This document shows, in pieces, positions 23,560 to 35,000 of a DNA stretch of 35,000 nucleotides (position 1 is the stretch's first letter; each line of letters opens with the position of its first letter). The position numbers and the translations under genes were made by a program. The notes below the pieces were generated by a model. It made no database searches, was not told the DNA's origin, and saw only the letters and a program-made list of their open reading frames with translations. The DNA is from Chrysomallon squamiferum (lineage: Eukaryota > Mollusca > Gastropoda > Neomphalida > Peltospiridae), in NCBI GenBank assembly GCA_012295275.1, contig CM022677.1, forward strand, positions 18,278,440 to 18,313,439, read 5' to 3'.

Positions 23560-24760
23560 TTCAAGGTGCAGTCAATAATTCCATTTTGATTCATAAAAGA
23601 AAAGTAATTTTAAAGTTTCTTTATCTTTTATATTTTCTCAAACGTTAAAGAAACATTTTATCTATATCCATAATTGTTAAAAGTAATCTTAAAGGAATGA
23701 AAAATTATTCAGAAAAGATGACAGTTATCTTTGTTTGTGCAATAGTTATGTAATTATAAATTTCTGTTTATTTCTGAGAAACATATTTTTAAGTACTAAC
23801 AGTGGAAAACAAAATCTTCAATAATAAAATGTCTTAAAAAAAATTAAAATAAATAAAATATATAAAAAAAAAAAGAAAAGAAAAGAAAAGAAAGAAAAGA
23901 ACTAAAAAGGAAATAATAAATAAAAAATAAGACAAATATGAAGTGTATATTTTTTTATGTTTCTATCAATGTCATACACATTTGATATAATATTTATGTA
24001 ATTATAAATCATTTTTACATTTTCTGAAATGCCAGAGAAACATTTTTATATACACTCATAGTGGGAAAACAAAGTCTTCAATATAATAATGAAATGTTTA
24101 AAAAATAAGAAAAGAAAAAAAAGACTATTACGAAGTTTGCATCAACAACTTCGTAAACATCTGATATAAATATTTAATTTTAAATTTCATCTTTACTCTT
24201 TCTGAAGGAACAGAAAATCATTTTTAGTGGAAAATAAAGTTTTCCATATAATTATGAAAAATTCACAAAGGGTTTCAATTAATTAAGATTGTATATTTTA
24301 ATGTTTCTATCAACTATTTCAATTAAATTTAAGTATTATAAATTTCATTTTGATACTTTCTGAAATACCTTGTAACATTTTAATTACAATGTTTTCAATA
24401 TAATAATGAAATAGTCAAAAATACTTTAATTACAAAATTTATAATTCTGTTTCTGTCAATAACTTTAATACATTTCTGTATTATAAATTTCATTCAGACA
24501 TTTTCTGAAATATCTTAGAAATATATTACATAAAAGTTCTAAGTTTAAAACGAAGTCTTCAGTATAATATCAGATAAACTAACAATTTTTCGAAATAACA
24601 AAAAGAAATATTTAAATAAATCTTCCATAACCTTTTTATTCTTTTCATTTCCTGAAATGACGAAAGAAATAAAAAAAAATCTTGAATAATAATTATAATT
24701 ATTATTATTTTTTTTTTTCATTTTCTAGAATAACGAAAGAAATATTTTATTTTCCTGCAT
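23560..24760. repeat. Degenerate tandem array, unit about 145-175 bp
   Basis: The block ATTATAAATTTCATTTTGA..TTTCTGAAAT..AGAAACATTTT..AAGTCTTCAATATAATAATGAAAT recurs at about 23750, 24000, 24175, 24335, 24478, 24640 and (partial) 24719. The best pair is 24000 and 24335. A pure A/AG-rich patch (23855-23900) lies inside one unit. Confidence 0.6.
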
Positions 24761-24959
24761 GTGATGGAAATAAAATGAACATCAATTTGAAGTGACAAAC
24801 TATTCAGAAAAGATTAAACTATGAAGTACACATTCTTGCAAATATTGGACATAACAATAAATTTTTATTTTTTTTCTAAATGTATCCGTAGGTGAAAAAA
24901 AAAAACTGAGCTTTGCATGCAAATGACCAAAGTGTTGAGAAGAGAGAAAAAAGCAAAAT

Positions 24960-25293
24960 GAAAAAAAATAAAAAATAATAAAAAATAAAAAAATGTGTTT
25001 TTAATCATGTTTATATCAGCATGAACATTTTACACATATAATATTATTATTGTTATTACGATGATAATAACACGAAAGGAATGTTTTTTTTATAAAAATC
25101 AAAGGACATGGCTATACATCACTTTAGTTCAACACAAGCTGCTACTATAGTAATAATTAAAAATAATAATAAGAAGAAGAAGAATAATGGTCATTAAAGT
25201 GATTCATGATGACCCAAAAACAAAACAAATTATTTTTCTTTCATTCATTAGTAACCATAGGACGATGAATTTGTAAAGCACTGTATGTCAACT

Positions 25294-25325
<32 letters not shown>

Positions 25326-25800
25326 TGAAAAATGAAAAATGTAAAATAGTAATAATATTAATGAAAAAATAATAACAATAAAATAATAAAAATGATAAAA
25401 TAATAATAATAATAATAATAATGATAATAACAGACAAAAACTAAATTCATAATTTTTCTTCAAATTTGAAAAGCACAGCATATCATCCTTTCCAAAAAAA
25501 AGGAAAAAAATTAATTAACTGCAACTAATATTTTGTTGTTGTTAAAAGTACAGTATGAAATATCAACAACATAATTCAACATGCAGCAGTTCAATCATTT
25601 TCTTTTTACCAGAGTGAAAAAAGTTTAATTATATAATCATAATAATAATAATAATAATAATAATGAAAATAAAACGTAAGAAAATGTCATAATTAAATCA
25701 ATAATTAAATATAATAAAATTAAAATAATAATTAAATATAACATAAAACTAATAATAAACAACAAAACAAAACTAAAAAAAAAAAAAAAAAAAAAAAAAC
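24960..25800. other. A-rich and AAT-rich non-coding stretch downstream of Rab11
   Basis: Includes A runs at 25297-25325 and 25776-25799 and AAT runs at 25399-25424 and 25638-25664. The distal Rab11 3' UTR could reach into it; ATTAAA is present on the minus strand at about 25629-25624, but no poly(A) signal is convincing. Confidence 0.4.
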
Positions 25801-25924
25801 AATGTACTCCTCTTTCTCACAATGCAGCACAAAAAATTCACAATCCAAGCTTCAAAATTAATTTTTTTTTAAGTTTTTTTTATACATATATTTTCTTAAA
25901 TTCATTTTTTTTTTCTTTCTTTCT

Positions 25925-26100
25925 TGTTTGTTTTTTTGTAAATTATCGTCACGTGAACAGGTTAAAAAAGGGGACACCACTCTAGCCTGTGTATCGCACG
26001 TGTTTTACGTAGTAAATCGTCAGCTGTGGGGAGGGTTTTTCGGGAGTTTTTTTTTTTTTTTCTTTCTTTCTTTCTTATGGTAGGTCCCACAGGAAATGAA
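25925..26100 (-). other. Proximal 3' UTR of Rab11
   Basis: This directly follows the stop codon on the minus strand. It is less AT-rich than the neighbouring DNA and holds two CACGTG palindromes (25950-25955 and 25997-26002) and a CAGCTG. The end of the transcript is not determined. Confidence 0.45.
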
Positions 26101-34793
<8,693 letters not shown>

Positions 34794-34895
34794 TTCTCCT
34801 CTTCCGCCTGACAGTAGCTTGTAAACAAAACTTTCAAATACAAATATATGGTCACTAAGTGACCAAATACTTCCTCAGAACGACCCGGAAATGTA
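34794..34895 (-). promoter_or_regulatory. Rab11 5' UTR and proximal promoter region
   Basis: The ETS-like motif TACATTTCCGGGTCGT lies on the minus strand at 34895-34880, about 87-102 bp before the start codon, and the palindrome GGTCACTAAGTGACC at 34850-34864 falls between. The transcription start is not determined, so the split between promoter and UTR is open. Confidence 0.4.
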
Positions 34896-35000
34896 TATTA
34901 GTATTTTTGTCTTGAAAGTTAAGCGATACAGGTACAGATGAAATGGATTTCCGTGTTTGATTGTCAAATCGACTGAGCGAAAATCCAACTAAGTTAACCA
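34896..35000. other. Sequence upstream of Rab11
   Basis: About 100 bp with no identifiable coding content, ending at the window edge. Confidence 0.3.

Overview
The window reads as animal nuclear DNA, very AT-rich and full of microsatellites. Genes are split by GT-AG introns, and there is no bacterial-style operon, CRISPR array or phage. The Rab11 and CDC42 small effector genes, a tRNA-derived SINE-like fragment, a short TTAGGG-type stretch and abundant (CT)n, (AAT)n and (GTA)n tracts suggest a lophotrochozoan. A mollusc, perhaps a cephalopod, is my best guess; that is inference, not proof.

Layout. Positions 1-127 hold the first codons of a minus-strand gene running off the left edge; its predicted N-terminus looks like a signal peptide. 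About 700 bp away lies a probable promoter (motif at 813-828) and a non-coding first exon (donor at 942) that fit the plus-strand gene at 9631-10876. That gene encodes an 89-residue CDC42 small effector (SPEC/CDC42SE family) in three coding exons at 9631-9684, 10193-10294 and 10763-10876. Its presumed first intron (~8.7 kb) is packed with repeats, including a 56-bp minisatellite at 7096-8283.

From ~11.5 kb to ~26.1 kb I find no convincing gene. This stretch is microsatellite and very degenerate tandem arrays, including a ~70-bp periodic array carrying tRNA B-box-like motifs (12.9-13.7 kb) and a duplicated unit with RFX X-box-like sites (18.3-18.8 kb).

The right part is a complete minus-strand Rab11 gene, six coding exons between 34793 and 26101, giving a 216-residue GTPase with all nucleotide-binding motifs and a C-terminal CCNV prenylation signal. 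The two recognised genes are convergent. Rab11 acts in recycling-endosome traffic and CDC42SE in CDC42-dependent actin control; nothing in the sequence shows that they are functionally coupled.

The most unusual structure is in Rab11 intron 5. A tandem array of roughly 50-bp units is homologous to the true 3' splice site of the last exon, so the intron carries decoy acceptors, two of them with good pyrimidine tracts and in the same phase. A second array in intron 2 may show the same relationship more weakly. Both recognised genes also share a 16-bp motif (TACATTTCCGGGTYGT), sense-oriented, at their presumed promoters. Most of the non-coding DNA is best described as old tandem arrays (units ~23 to ~170 bp) at different stages of decay.
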